Counted from the stretch's first letter, positions 7,097 through 15,842 are shown. The stretch: DNA of 64,000 bases from UBA5704 sp036264355 (GCA_036264355.1 DATARD010000062.1:1-64000), one strand, 5' to 3'. The notes: generated by a model from the sequence alone, not told the origin. Made by a program: numbers and translations.

Positions 7097-7375
7097 ATGA
7101 GCGAGCTGACCATCAAGGTGGAGACCCAGAAACCATCCATGGAAGAGATCCGTCCCGCTCTCGACGCCAGTCTCAAGGAGTCCTTCCCCGGCGGGATGCT
7201 CAAGTGGCGTTGGGAGGGTGACGTCATGCATCTTTCCGGCCCCGGCGCCAAGGCCACGATCGTCCTTGATGGAGGGTGCCTGATCGGCCGTGCCGAGCTG
7301 GGGCCACCCGCCAGCCTGATGCGCCCGGTGATCGAGCAGAAAATCTCTCAGGCGATGAAAAAGGCCGGGGTCTGA
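7097..7375 (+). CDS. Polyhydroxyalkanoate-granule-type small protein
   Basis: A 92-residue protein. The ATG at 7097 fits the family's compact size. The pattern (SELTIKVETQKPSMEE, KWRWEGDVMHLSGPGAKATI, RAELGPPASLMRPVIEQKI) resembles the PHA_gran_rgn family (PF09650), small proteins found with polyhydroxyalkanoate granules. Their biochemical role is not established. It lies first in a rightward block with acyl-CoA enzymes (next gene, FadI thiolase, CoA-transferase), consistent with lipid or PHA metabolism. No PHA synthase is in the window. Confidence 0.7.
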   Translation: MSELTIKVETQKPSMEEIRPALDASLKESFPGGMLKWRWEGDVMHLSGPGAKATIVLDGGCLIGRAELGPPASLMRPVIEQKISQAMKKAGV

Positions 7376-8094
7376 CCGATCCGCCGACCCCCGCCGCCGC
7401 GCTCTTCCGCCACGCCGACCTCACCCCCGAAGATCCCTGGCTGTTCCGCCGCGAGGGGTGGGAGTGGCGGTGGATGTCGTTCGGCGCGGCGGCCTCCCAT
7501 CTTCGGCAAGCATCTAGGGGACAAGAAGGAAGAACCGCGGGGCACACGCTGGATTGGCAAGCGGTGCTCGACGATCTGGCCGTCCAGGCCGTTGGCGGGA
7601 CCGTGGCGGTGCGCGGTCCGGCAGGCGTCGTCGAGCTGGCGGGCTCCGATCTGGCCGCCGCCGCGGAGAAGATCGCACGGCTCGTTCCACCTGGAAAGAT
7701 TCGCGACATCCTGGTCCTCGGTGGCTCCTTGGACGATCCGGCCACCCGCGCTCTCCTGTCGTGGGCGACGGTGGCGGGAGCGGCGCTGCTTCTGGAGCCC
7801 GATCCGGGCAACGTAGTTGGAATGGCCGTCTGGGCACGCCCGACCGTCTTTGCCGGATCGGTGGACGACGTCGCCCGCCTGCGTCTTGCCGCGCAACGGC
7901 ATGAGCGGAGCTGGCCGCGGCGGCTCGCCCGCAAGCTCGGACGCCGTCCCGGCCTTCCGTTCGGCCGCCTGCGCGTTCTCCTCCTCACCGAGCCGGGACC
8001 TTTGCCGCAGGAAGACGAAAACGACTGGCGACAGAGGGGCGTCGCCGTGGGGTTCTTGCCGCAGTGTGGCATAGCCTGGTATATAAGTCAGTGA
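7276..8094 (+). CDS. Acyl-CoA-synthetase-like protein, degenerate/short
   Basis: The body (from about residue 35: AALFRHADLTPEDPWLFRRE, then RPTVFAGSVDDVARLRL and PFGRLRVLLLTEPGP) resembles adenylate-forming acyl-CoA ligases. The ATP-binding TSGSTGxPK loop and the C-terminal half are absent, so it is probably not catalytic as a ligase. GTG at 7276 gives a 99-base overlap with the previous gene. A CTG at 7372 that overlaps its TGA (CTGA) is the alternative start and would give 240 residues. It ends 10 bases before the thiolase ATG, with GAGGAG in between, so the genes are likely cotranscribed. Confidence 0.55.
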   Translation: MPDRPCRAGATRQPDAPGDRAENLSGDEKGRGLTDPPTPAAALFRHADLTPEDPWLFRREGWEWRWMSFGAAASHLRQASRGQEGRTAGHTLDWQAVLDDLAVQAVGGTVAVRGPAGVVELAGSDLAAAAEKIARLVPPGKIRDILVLGGSLDDPATRALLSWATVAGAALLLEPDPGNVVGMAVWARPTVFAGSVDDVARLRLAAQRHERSWPRRLARKLGRRPGLPFGRLRVLLLTEPGPLPQEDENDWRQRGVAVGFLPQCGIAWYISQ

Positions 8095-8104
8095 GGAGAC
8101 CGCC

Positions 8105-9565
8105 ATGCCTGAGACCCAGACACCTACGCCGGACATCAACCGTCCTCCCGCGCCTCTGCGCGCTCCCAATAACGCGACAGCTCTGGAAGAGGTCACCGAG
8201 CGCGCGGACACCGTTTGGACCCGCGGCCCGAAGAACCGTCCGGCCGCGGTGAAGGCCACCGGGCGGGCCGACCTCAAGGGCGCCCGAGGCCGCGTCGCCA
8301 TCATCGACGGCTGCCGCACGCCGTTCGTCAAAGCCGGAACCGATTTTCAGAACATGGACGTGATCGATCTCGCCGGTATCCCCGCCGCCGAGCTGCTGGC
8401 GCGCACCGGGATCGATCCCGAGCTGATCGACCTGTCGGTCTTCGGCGTCGTGGTGCCGGCGCTGCACGCTCCGAACCTCGGCCGCGAGGTGGTCTTCCGC
8501 ACCTCGATGCCGATGCACGTGCCGGGTGTCACGGTGAACCTGGCCTGCGCGTCGTCGACGCGGGCGATCACCTTCGGCGCCGAGGCGATCCTCACCGGCG
8601 AGGCCGACATCGTGCTGGCCGGCGGCGCCGAGTCGCTGTCCAACGTCCCCATCCAGTTCTCACGCAAGGCGTCGCACGTCTTCATGGAGCTCGCCAAGGC
8701 GAAGACGTTGCCGCAGCGCGTCGGCATCCTGAGCAAGCTCCGTCCGGCCGATCTGGCTCCGGTGGCGCCGGCGATCGCCGAGTACACCACCGGCCAGTCG
8801 ATGGGCGAGTCGGCGGAGAAGATGGCGAAGGAGAACGACATCTCGCGCCTCGCCCAGGACGAGATCGCCTTGATGTCGCACCACCGCGCCGCCGCCGCCA
8901 CCGCGGACGGCCGGCTCACCGCGCAGATCGCCCCGGCCTTCCCGCCGCCGGGCTACGCCAAGGCGGTGACCCAGGACAACGGCGTCCGCGCCGACACCTC
9001 CATCGAGGCCCTCGGCAAGCTCAAGCCGGTCTTCGACCGCCGCTACGGCTCGCTCACCGCCGGCAATTCGAGCCCGCTCACCGACGGCGGCTCGGCGGTC
9101 CTGCTGATGAGCGAGGAGCGCGCGAAGGCGCTCGGCTACACGCCGCTCGGCTACATCCGCTCCTACTCCTTCACCGCGCTCAATCCGGGCGACCAGCTCC
9201 TGCAAGGCCCGGCCTACGCCGCGCCGGCCGCCCTCGACGCCGCCGGGGTGAAGCTCGCGGACATCGATCTGGTCGAGATGCACGAGGCGTTCGCCGCACA
9301 GATCCTCTCGAACCTCAAGGGCTTCGCGTCGAAGAAGTTCGCTCAGGAAGAGCTGGGGCGGAGCGAGCCGCTCGGCGTTGTGGACTTCGACCGCTTCAAC
9401 GTCACCGGCGGCTCGATCGCCATCGGCCATCCGTTCGGAGCGACCGGCGCGCGCGTCGTCACTCAGCTCCTCTATGAGCTGAAGCGGCGCGGCAAGAACC
9501 TCGGCTTGGTCACCGTCTGCGCGGCCGGCGGCGTCGGCTTCTCGATGGTGGTCGAGCGCGAATAG
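8105..9565 (+). CDS. fadI: Acetyl-CoA C-acyltransferase (FadI-type thiolase)
   Basis: A 486-residue thiolase that cleaves 3-ketoacyl-CoA with CoA in the last step of beta-oxidation. The acylated cysteine lies in NLACASSTRAITFGAEAI near residue 147. The C-terminal catalytic motifs are HEAFAAQILSNLKGF, GGSIAIGHPFGATGAR and VTVCAAGGVGFSM. The long N-terminal extension (about 60 residues) and overall length match FadI-type rather than short thiolases. GAGGAG lies 9 bases upstream of the ATG. It is followed after 15 bp by a family III CoA-transferase. Confidence 0.92.
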   Translation: MPETQTPTPDINRPPAPLRAPNNATALEEVTERADTVWTRGPKNRPAAVKATGRADLKGARGRVAIIDGCRTPFVKAGTDFQNMDVIDLAGIPAAELLARTGIDPELIDLSVFGVVVPALHAPNLGREVVFRTSMPMHVPGVTVNLACASSTRAITFGAEAILTGEADIVLAGGAESLSNVPIQFSRKASHVFMELAKAKTLPQRVGILSKLRPADLAPVAPAIAEYTTGQSMGESAEKMAKENDISRLAQDEIALMSHHRAAAATADGRLTAQIAPAFPPPGYAKAVTQDNGVRADTSIEALGKLKPVFDRRYGSLTAGNSSPLTDGGSAVLLMSEERAKALGYTPLGYIRSYSFTALNPGDQLLQGPAYAAPAALDAAGVKLADIDLVEMHEAFAAQILSNLKGFASKKFAQEELGRSEPLGVVDFDRFNVTGGSIAIGHPFGATGARVVTQLLYELKRRGKNLGLVTVCAAGGVGFSMVVERE

Positions 9566-9580
9566 CGCCCGGAGTCGGCT

Positions 9581-10744
9581 ATGGCCCCCCTGTCCGGCCT
9601 CCTGGTGGTGGACCTCACCCGCCATCTGCCGGGGCCGCTGGCCGCGCACCTGCTCGCCGACCTGGGAGCGCGCGTCGTCAAGATTGAAGAGCCGGCGCTG
9701 GGCGATCCCGTCCGCCACGCGCCGCCGCGCCGCGAGGGGACGGGAGCGCTGGCGGCGATCCTCCTCTCCGGCGTCGAAAGCGTCGCACTGGATTTGAAGC
9801 AGCCGGCGGCGCGGCAGGTGCTGGAAGCGCTGCTCGCCCGCGCCGACGTCCTCCTGGAGAGCTTCCGCCCCGGCACCCTGGAGCGCCTGGGCTTCGCGCC
9901 GGAGGAGCTGCGCCTCCGCTACCCGCGCCTTATCCGCTGTTCCATCTCAGGCTGGGGCCAGTCCGGTCCGTATGCTGCGCGCGCCGGTCACGACCTCACC
10001 TATCAGGCCCTCGCCGGATCGCTCGCGCCGACAACGCCACCGTCCATGCCGGCCGTGCCGGTCGCCGACCTGACCGGAGCCTGGAGCGCCGTCACCGCCA
10101 TCCTCGCCTCCCTGATCGAAAGAGAAAAAACGGGGGATGGAAAGCGCATCGACGCCGCCCTCTTCGACGGCGCCGTCCACGCCAACCTGGCCTCCTGGGC
10201 ATCGGAAGCCGGAGGCGCGAAGACAGTGGGGGAGAGCCTGCCGCTCACCGGCGCCCTTCCCTGCTACAACCTCTACCGAACCGCCGAAGGCGACCTCCTC
10301 GCCCTCGCCGCTCTGGAGCCCCACTTCTGGGAACGCTTCTGCCGCGCCGCCGGCCGGCCGGACCTCATCCGCCACCAATACAGATCAAGGGACCGCTCCC
10401 GCCGCAAAGTCGCCGCCCTCATTCGCCGTCGCACCCGCGCCGAGTGGCTGGACCTGCTCTCCCGCGAGGACATCCCCGCCGAAATGGTCCTCTCCGCCGC
10501 CGAAGCCCGAGCCCACCCGCAAGCCCGCGAACGTGGCGTCCTCACCGACGGCCCGGACAGCCTGCCGCGCCTCGGCTTTCCCGTCCTTCTCAATGGAGCC
10601 CGTCCGCGCGCCGGTGATCGCGTTCCGGAGCTCGGTGAGCAGACCGAGGCGGTGTTGGAAGAGCTGGGGATGGAAAAAGACAAGAAGCAGAGAGGGATTG
10701 GAAGACGCTTCAGTTGGAAGCGGTTGCTGGCGCGGTGGCTGTGA
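9581..10744 (+). CDS. Family III CoA-transferase (CaiB/BaiF, racemase-like)
   Basis: A 387-residue protein, slightly short for the family. The N-terminal CoA-binding part contains DLTRHLPGPLAAHLLADLGA and VKIEEP. The catalytic aspartate is in PVADLTGAW near residue 162, followed by GDGKRIDAALFDGAV. The layout is closest to alpha-methylacyl-CoA racemase or BaiF/CaiB transferases. It directly follows the thiolase, so a role in branched or unusual acyl-CoA breakdown is likely. The substrate cannot be read from sequence. Confidence 0.88.
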   Translation: MAPLSGLLVVDLTRHLPGPLAAHLLADLGARVVKIEEPALGDPVRHAPPRREGTGALAAILLSGVESVALDLKQPAARQVLEALLARADVLLESFRPGTLERLGFAPEELRLRYPRLIRCSISGWGQSGPYAARAGHDLTYQALAGSLAPTTPPSMPAVPVADLTGAWSAVTAILASLIEREKTGDGKRIDAALFDGAVHANLASWASEAGGAKTVGESLPLTGALPCYNLYRTAEGDLLALAALEPHFWERFCRAAGRPDLIRHQYRSRDRSRRKVAALIRRRTRAEWLDLLSREDIPAEMVLSAAEARAHPQARERGVLTDGPDSLPRLGFPVLLNGARPRAGDRVPELGEQTEAVLEELGMEKDKKQRGIGRRFSWKRLLARWL

Positions 10745-10773
10745 AAGCGCCACGTGCCGGGAGATTGCGGCGG

Positions 10774-11333
10774 CCTGGATCATTTTGCGGCGCCTCGCCC
10801 AATTTTTCGCCGGCCCGCCTAAAATTTCGACGGCTCACGCAGAATAAAAATGGCCTGCACAGTTTTTCAGCGGCCTGAATCGTTTTGCGACGGCTCGCCC
10901 AATTCTTCGACGCCTCGCACAGAATAAGAACAGCTCGCACAGTTTTTCAGCGGCTTGAATAGTTTTTCAGCAGCTCGCCCAAATCTTCGACGCCGCGCCC
11001 AAAATTTCAACGGGCCGCACAGTTTTACGACGGGCTGAATTATTTTCCGGCGGCCCGCCTAAAAGTTCGACGCCTCGCCTAAAAGTTCGACGCGCCGTCC
11101 AGAATAAGAACGGGTCGCACAGTTTTTCGGCGGCCTGAATCGTTTTGCGGTGGCCCGCCCAAAACTTCGACGCCTCGCCCAGAATTTCGGCGCGCCGCAC
11201 AGAATAAGAACGGCCCGCACAGTTTTACGGCGCGCCGCCGTAAGACTATGGGAGGCGTCGTAGATTCCGGCGGGCTGGATCGTTTTGCAGCGGTCCGTAG
11301 AATTCTTCGAGGAGCCGTGCTGTTTCCTCTCCT
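10774..11333. repeat. Exactly phased 20-bp tandem array, 28 units
   Basis: The sequence divides into 28 consecutive 20-base units with no insertion or deletion across 560 bp. A plausible extra unit precedes it at 10754. Units fall into types such as CTCGCCCAAATCTTCGACGC, CTCGCACAGAATAAGAACAG, CTCGCACAGTTTTTCAGCGG and CCTGAATCGTTTTGCGACGG, which recur in similar order and give a higher-order period of about 80-100 bp. It is markedly richer in A/T than its flanks. No spacer-like unique segments are present, so it is not a CRISPR array. Open frames across it are by-products of periodicity. Confidence 0.9.
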
Positions 11334-11718
11334 CGTCTACTCGACTGCGCCAAGCCACTCCGCAATCACCCGCACCTCTTCGTCTCCGGTGGCTTCGATG
11401 ACGATCGGCGCGTAGGAAAGCAAGGAAAAAATCGCCCTCGGGAGGCACGGCCTCGGCAGTCGTCTTCGGCCTCCGTTGCGGGCGGCGCCATCCATCCGCG
11501 AGCCGGCTCCGGATTCACCGCCTCCGTCCCTGCTCCGGTGGCGGAAGGCGCCGCCGCGGCGCGACGGGAACGCATTCCGGGTGTGACAGCTTTCCGCAGA
11601 GATCGTACGGTCCCTTCTCCTGGACGCGCCAGCACTGTTCGTGCGGAATCCGGCGATCAACCGCACCAAACCTTCGGATTTGTGCCACGCGGGAGCGCTG
11701 CGCGCGGTGACGCGTTGA
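11334..11718. other. Intergenic stretch, no supported gene
   Basis: About 385 bases between the repeat array and the first XRE promoter. A minus-strand open frame here ends IVIEATGDEEVRVIAEWLGAVE, which looks protein-like over about 25 residues. Its upstream part has arginine/serine-rich, non-coding composition. It may be the tail of a decayed gene. Nothing else seen. Confidence 0.3.
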
Positions 11719-11748
11719 TTGACCGGCTTCGGGAAAGGCAACTACCCT
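11719..11748 (+). promoter_or_regulatory. Promoter of XRE gene 1, leaderless type
   Basis: TTGACC (11719-11724), an 18-base spacer, then TACCCT (11743-11748). The ATG follows after 8 bases, so transcription would start at or next to the start codon. The same arrangement with near-identical -35 flank recurs at 12279-12308. Confidence 0.65.
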
Positions 11749-11756
11749 GAGCCTCG

Positions 11757-12191
11757 ATGATCGATCAAAAGAAAAACGCCGCCGCTGACGGCACGGACGA
11801 CATCCTCGGTCCTTCCCTGGGGAAGATCCTCTTGCGTGCGAGGAGAGCGCGCACCATCAAGCAGGAAGAGCTGGCCCGGAAGGTCGGCATCAACGACGCG
11901 ACGCTGCGCCGCATCGAAGCCGGGCAAGGGGCGCGCCCAGTCTATGTCAGGTCGATCTGCGAAGCTCTGGGGCTCTCCTATGAAGAGGTCGTCACGGAAG
12001 CTCTCTTCGATCTGTGGAGAGGCTTCCACCAAAGCACGGAAGGAGCCGGACAGGCACCCCTCCAGAGGTTCCGCGACAGTCTCTTCGAAAAGTTCGCCGC
12101 CTACCAGGAGAGCCAGCGCGCGCTCTTCGAGGCGTATTTCGAATTCGAGAGCTTCGTCCACTTCAAGATGAAGTGGGAGGGGCCGGCTTGA
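11757..12191 (+). CDS. XRE-family regulator, paralogue 1
   Basis: A 144-residue protein. A Cro/C1-type HTH spans about residues 22-75 (LLRARRARTIKQEELARKVG, INDATLRRIEAGQG, VRSICEALGLSYEEV). A helical C-terminal domain of about 65 residues ends FEFESFVHFKMKWEGPA. The neighbour at 12316 shares both domains and the closing ESFVHFKMKWE motif. No ribosome site is present; the ATG at 11757 sits at the inferred transcription start, suggesting a leaderless mRNA. The C-terminal domain is not a recognised ligand-binding family. The pair probably arose by tandem duplication. Confidence 0.85.
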   Translation: MIDQKKNAAADGTDDILGPSLGKILLRARRARTIKQEELARKVGINDATLRRIEAGQGARPVYVRSICEALGLSYEEVVTEALFDLWRGFHQSTEGAGQAPLQRFRDSLFEKFAAYQESQRALFEAYFEFESFVHFKMKWEGPA

Positions 12192-12278
12192 CGCCTGAAC
12201 GTGACGAGGTGTGCGGACGATCCATGTTTTCCTTGGAATCGATCAGGAAACCGTTCCGCGGTGATCGATTTCCAGCCA

Positions 12279-12308
12279 TTGACCGGCTTCCGACGCAGTC
12301 ACTACCAT
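12279..12308 (+). promoter_or_regulatory. Promoter of XRE gene 2, leaderless type
   Basis: TTGACC (12279-12284), an 18-base spacer, then TACCAT (12303-12308). The ATG at 12316 follows after 7 bases. It duplicates the layout and part of the sequence (TTGACCGGCTTC) of the promoter at 11719. Confidence 0.65.
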
Positions 12309-12315
12309 GCCTTTG

Positions 12316-12750
12316 ATGGCCAAGAAAGGAAAGGGCGCCGAGAGCGAGAGTCCGAACGACTTTCTCAGCCCTTTCCTCGGGCCGATCCTCCAGCGCGGCA
12401 GAAAAGCTCACGACCGCAGCCAGGAAGCTCTCGCCAAGGAGATCGGGATCAGCCCCACGACCCTGCGCAAGATCGAGAAAGGGCACGGGGCGGATCCCGC
12501 CTCCGTGGCGCTGATCTGCAAAGTCCTGGGCCTGGACTTCGAAGACGTCGTCGGCGAGGCCCTGTTCAAGTTCTGGCAAAGCTTCCACGGCTCGACCCGC
12601 GACCGCCTGCCGCTCCACCTCCTGCGCCAGCGCCTGCTCGCGAAGCTCGCCGCCTACCAGCGGGTCCAGTCGGAGCTCTTCGAGGCCTACCTCGACTTCG
12701 AGAGCTTCGTCCACTTCAAGATGAAGTGGGAAGAGCCGCCCGAAGCCTGA
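12316..12750 (+). CDS. XRE-family regulator, paralogue 2
   Basis: A 144-residue protein. The HTH is at about 22-78 (LQRGRKAHDRSQEALAKEIG, ISPTTLRKIEKGHG). The C-terminal helical domain ends LDFESFVHFKMKWEEPPEA and matches paralogue 1. I chose the ATG at 12316 rather than 12307, because the earlier ATG lies inside the -10 element while the second falls at the expected transcription start. It may form heterodimers with paralogue 1. The peptidase gene starts 27 bases downstream. Confidence 0.85.
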   Translation: MAKKGKGAESESPNDFLSPFLGPILQRGRKAHDRSQEALAKEIGISPTTLRKIEKGHGADPASVALICKVLGLDFEDVVGEALFKFWQSFHGSTRDRLPLHLLRQRLLAKLAAYQRVQSELFEAYLDFESFVHFKMKWEEPPEA

Positions 12751-12777
12751 AAAACAGCGGGGATGTAAGATGCCGCG

Positions 12778-13731
12778 ATGACGGTGCGGCGCGCGCTTTT
12801 CACGATCCTGATTTCTGGTCTCCTGCTTCTCGCGGTGCTGCCGGCGGCGGCGCAGGTGCCGCAGCTCTTCGTGGAGGCGCCGGCGGCGTTGGAGCCGGTG
12901 GCGGCGCGCATCCGGGCGTTGCCGCCGGGACGGCTGGAGGATGCGGCGCGGCTGGCGGGGTTGTTCCGGGCCGGGCCTCCGGTGCGGGTGATCCTGGCGC
13001 CGGAGGGGTCCGAGCTGGCGACCGCGGTGCCGCCGTGGGTCTCCGGCTATGCCGATCCGGCGGCGGGAGTGGTGGTGCTGATGCCGGCGCGGGCGCCGTC
13101 GTATCCCGATTCGTCGCTGGAGGATCTGCTGCGCCATGAGGTCGCCCATGTGCTGATCGGGCGCGCCGCCGGGGGGCGGCCGGTGCCGCGCTGGTTTCAG
13201 GAGGGGCTGGCGATGATCGCCGGGCAGTCGTGGGGACTGGAGGACCGCTCGCGGCTCACCCTGGCGCTGTTCGCCGACCGGCGCGTTCCGCTCTCCGAGC
13301 TCGACAGCCACTTTGCCGGCGGCCAGGGGACGGTGCAGCGCGCCTACACGGTGGCGGGCGCGTTCGTGCGCGACCTCATCCAGCGCCATGGCCCGCGGTC
13401 GACGGGGGCGATCCTGGCCGGCATCGCCGACGGCTTGCCGTTCGCGGAGGCGTACCGGCGGGCGACCGGCGAGATGCTCGCCGACGCGGAGGACTCCTTC
13501 TGGGACCGCCAGACGTTCTGGTACCGCTGGGTGCCGGTCCTCACCAACTCGGTGATCCTGTGGATCGGCGTCACCCTGCTCGCGCTGTGGGCGATGGCGA
13601 AGCGGCGCTCGCGCGACGCCGCGCAGCGCCGTGCCTGGGAGGTCGAGGAGGACGAGCGGCTGGCCGCCGCGGCGGCGGCGGTGCAGGTCCGGCCTGTGCC
13701 CGCGCCGCCGCCGGATGAGTGGGTGAACTAG
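12778..13731 (+). CDS. Membrane-anchored gluzincin (peptidase MA-like) protease
   Basis: A 317-residue protein with an N-terminal signal peptide (about 1-25, ending LPAAAQ). The zinc site is LLRHEVAHVLIG near residue 120, with the third ligand in WFQEGLAMIAG about 25 residues later. This is the HExxH...E arrangement of the peptidase MA/gluzincin fold. A transmembrane helix at about 255-277 (VLTNSVILWIGVTLLALWAM) is followed by a short basic cytoplasmic tail. The catalytic domain therefore faces the periplasm. Substrate unknown. It follows the XRE pair with a 27-base gap and could share their transcript. Confidence 0.8.
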   Translation: MTVRRALFTILISGLLLLAVLPAAAQVPQLFVEAPAALEPVAARIRALPPGRLEDAARLAGLFRAGPPVRVILAPEGSELATAVPPWVSGYADPAAGVVVLMPARAPSYPDSSLEDLLRHEVAHVLIGRAAGGRPVPRWFQEGLAMIAGQSWGLEDRSRLTLALFADRRVPLSELDSHFAGGQGTVQRAYTVAGAFVRDLIQRHGPRSTGAILAGIADGLPFAEAYRRATGEMLADAEDSFWDRQTFWYRWVPVLTNSVILWIGVTLLALWAMAKRRSRDAAQRRAWEVEEDERLAAAAAAVQVRPVPAPPPDEWVN

Positions 13732-15842
13732 TTGAAGTAGCCGAACACGTCGACCACTACGTTCGTCGTGCCGGTGGAGCCGTTCTGAATCCCGAAAGTG
13801 CCGGTGTTGTCGGTCGCCAGGCCGATGATGGCGTTGTTGGCGCGCACGGTCAGCGGCTGGAAGCTGACCACCGTGGTGCCCAGCGGGAAGGCGTTGCCGG
13901 GGAAGGTCGCGAGATAACCGGCGGCGGCCGGGTTGACCGAGGTGATGTTGACCACGATCGCCTTGGCGGTGCTCGGAATGCCGCAGGAGTTGATGGCGGT
14001 GAAGGTGCGCTGCGCCATCGCGCCGAGCGCCGGTCCGCCCAGCGGACCGTTGGCGTTGCGGGTGTCGAGCAGGCGGCAGGGGGTGAGGGTGTAGAGGTCG
14101 GACAGCGCCGGCGGCGGCGTATAGAAGAAGCTGTTGGTCAGCGTGGCGTTCGAGGTGTCGGGGTTGGTGACCACGACGTTGACCTTGCCGGTGGCGTGGG
14201 GCGGGGTGACCGCGGTGATCTTGGTCGCGCTGTTCACCACGACCGAGGTGGCGGGGGAGCCGCCGATCGTCAACGTGGCGCCGGTCACGAAGCTGTTGCC
14301 GGTGATGGTGACCGCGGTGCCGCCGGAGGTCAGGCCGCTCGCGGGGCTGATCGCGCTCACTCCGATCGGGGTGACGGCGGGGAAGATACAGGTGTTCACG
14401 GCGGCCTGGATGAGCGGCTGGATGAGGCTCACCGTCCGCGGATGGAAGACGAGGGAGGATGTGCAGCCGCCGAGCAGGTGGCAGTAGCCCATCAGCGTCC
14501 CTTCGACGTTGGTCACGCCGTTGATGGTGCTCGGCGCCGGGCAGCTCGTCGGGCCGGAGTAGCAGCCGCTCTCCCCGGAGTAGCAGGTGTCGATCGGCGG
14601 GCTGTAGCAGTGGGTGTGCGGGGAGCCGAAGTTGTGGCCGATCTCGTGCCCCACCACCAGCACGTCGCCGAAGCTCGGCGTCGTCCCCGAGACGAAGACC
14701 TGGCTGTAGCTCACGGCGTAGAAGGTGCTGCACAGCGAGCCGGGCACCCAGGCGATGCCGGAGGCGCCGCTGCCCCCCTTGCCGGAGAGCATCGCCACGA
14801 AGGCGCGGGAGATGCCGCCGTTGGTGGTCGACCAGTAGTTTGACACCTCGTTGAGCTCGTTCGAGTTGGCGCCGGCGCCCACCTGCGCCCAGGGGTCGTC
14901 GTTGAAGTGGTCGCCGTCGCTGCTGTTGCCGACGCGCAGGAAGGTGGTGCCCTGGACGAGCTGGATCAGCAGGTCGCGGTTGTACATGACGTTCATCTGC
15001 GCGATCAGGCTGGCGATGTAGTTGGCGGCGGTGGTGGTGTTGTCGCTGAACTTGTAGAACAGCAGCTCGTTGTCGGTGTCGATGGCGAGCACCGCGTTGT
15101 GCAATGTGGTGATCGCCTTGTCGCTCCCCGCGCTGGCGAAGAGGCTCGAGCTCCCCGGCGTGCCGCTCCCGGTCAGCCCGGCCGGTGGCAGCATGCTCTC
15201 GCGGAGCCGGAAGTCGAGCGGCGCGCCGCTCTGGCCGCAGGTCCACTGCGGCTTCTCCCCCGCCTGCTCCAGGAAGACCTCGGGCGGAGCGACGAGATAT
15301 TGCAGAATGCCGGGGACGGCGACGCCAAGCTTGGAATTGCCGAGCGGATGGATCTCATGGGTGGCACGCTGCGAGGCGGCGAAGCCGTCGAGCTGCTGGC
15401 TGTCCGGATCGACCGCCGCGAAGACGCGGGTGTCCGGATCGCTCTCCGCTTCGCCCCACAGGAAGACCAGGCGCGAATGCGGCACCTCGGTCGTCTTGCC
15501 GTTCTCGACCCGGTAGATCTTCGCGTCCGGCGCATAGATTTCGTGGCGGGTGAGGACGACGTCGGCCCGTTCGCCCGGGGCGACCGGCCAGCCGGCGACG
15601 TGTACGCTCTGCTCCGGCGCGGTGGCCAGGAGCCCGGGCGCCACGGCGTCGCCGAAGCGGACCACCTCGGCCCGGTTGGCGACTCCGGAGACCTCGATGA
15701 GCTGCCCCCGCGCGGCGGCGTCGACGCGGCGGACGTCCGCCGGAGCGGAGGGGAGGGTGGCGCCGGAGGCCGCGCAAAGCGGGGCGGCGGACAGGCACAG
15801 GAATACAAAAACCATCGCATGGCTGCGAGCACGAATCTCCAT
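13728..15842 (-). CDS. Secreted M12B/reprolysin-like metallopeptidase with IPT domain
   Basis: A 704-residue protein. The ATG at 15842 was chosen for GGAGGA 7 bases upstream and because it begins a signal peptide (MVFVFLCLSAAPLCAA). After a pro-region, the zinc site VVGHEIGHNFGSPHTHC near residue 397 fits HExxHxxGxxH of reprolysin-type enzymes, with the downstream Met-turn in GTLMGYCHLLGG. Cysteine-rich segments suggest disulfides. An IPT/TIG beta-sandwich follows (SAISPASGLTSGGTAVTITG). The last 120 residues begin YTLTPCRLLDTRNANGPLGG, a repeat-type domain found in secreted proteins of Acidobacteria and related groups. It is likely an extracellular protease. Its stop overlaps the convergent peptidase gene end by 4 bp. 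Confidence 0.88.
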   Translation of the reverse strand: MEIRARSHAMVFVFLCLSAAPLCAASGATLPSAPADVRRVDAAARGQLIEVSGVANRAEVVRFGDAVAPGLLATAPEQSVHVAGWPVAPGERADVVLTRHEIYAPDAKIYRVENGKTTEVPHSRLVFLWGEAESDPDTRVFAAVDPDSQQLDGFAASQRATHEIHPLGNSKLGVAVPGILQYLVAPPEVFLEQAGEKPQWTCGQSGAPLDFRLRESMLPPAGLTGSGTPGSSSLFASAGSDKAITTLHNAVLAIDTDNELLFYKFSDNTTTAANYIASLIAQMNVMYNRDLLIQLVQGTTFLRVGNSSDGDHFNDDPWAQVGAGANSNELNEVSNYWSTTNGGISRAFVAMLSGKGGSGASGIAWVPGSLCSTFYAVSYSQVFVSGTTPSFGDVLVVGHEIGHNFGSPHTHCYSPPIDTCYSGESGCYSGPTSCPAPSTINGVTNVEGTLMGYCHLLGGCTSSLVFHPRTVSLIQPLIQAAVNTCIFPAVTPIGVSAISPASGLTSGGTAVTITGNSFVTGATLTIGGSPATSVVVNSATKITAVTPPHATGKVNVVVTNPDTSNATLTNSFFYTPPPALSDLYTLTPCRLLDTRNANGPLGGPALGAMAQRTFTAINSCGIPSTAKAIVVNITSVNPAAAGYLATFPGNAFPLGTTVVSFQPLTVRANNAIIGLATDNTGTFGIQNGSTGTTNVVVDVFGYFN

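Noticed and set aside
10754..11333. CRISPR array
   Set aside because: Units are contiguous with no unique spacers, period is 20 bases, and no cas gene is in the window.
10710..11448. Minus-strand coding frames across the 20-bp array
   Set aside because: A 20-base period rotates through three frames and produces repetitive peptides; no ribosome site or domain supports them.
12163..15246. A 1,027-residue minus-strand open frame overlapping the M12B-like peptidase and XRE genes
   Set aside because: It is arginine-rich with no recognisable motifs; the adjacent frame encodes the peptidase with signal peptide and zinc site.
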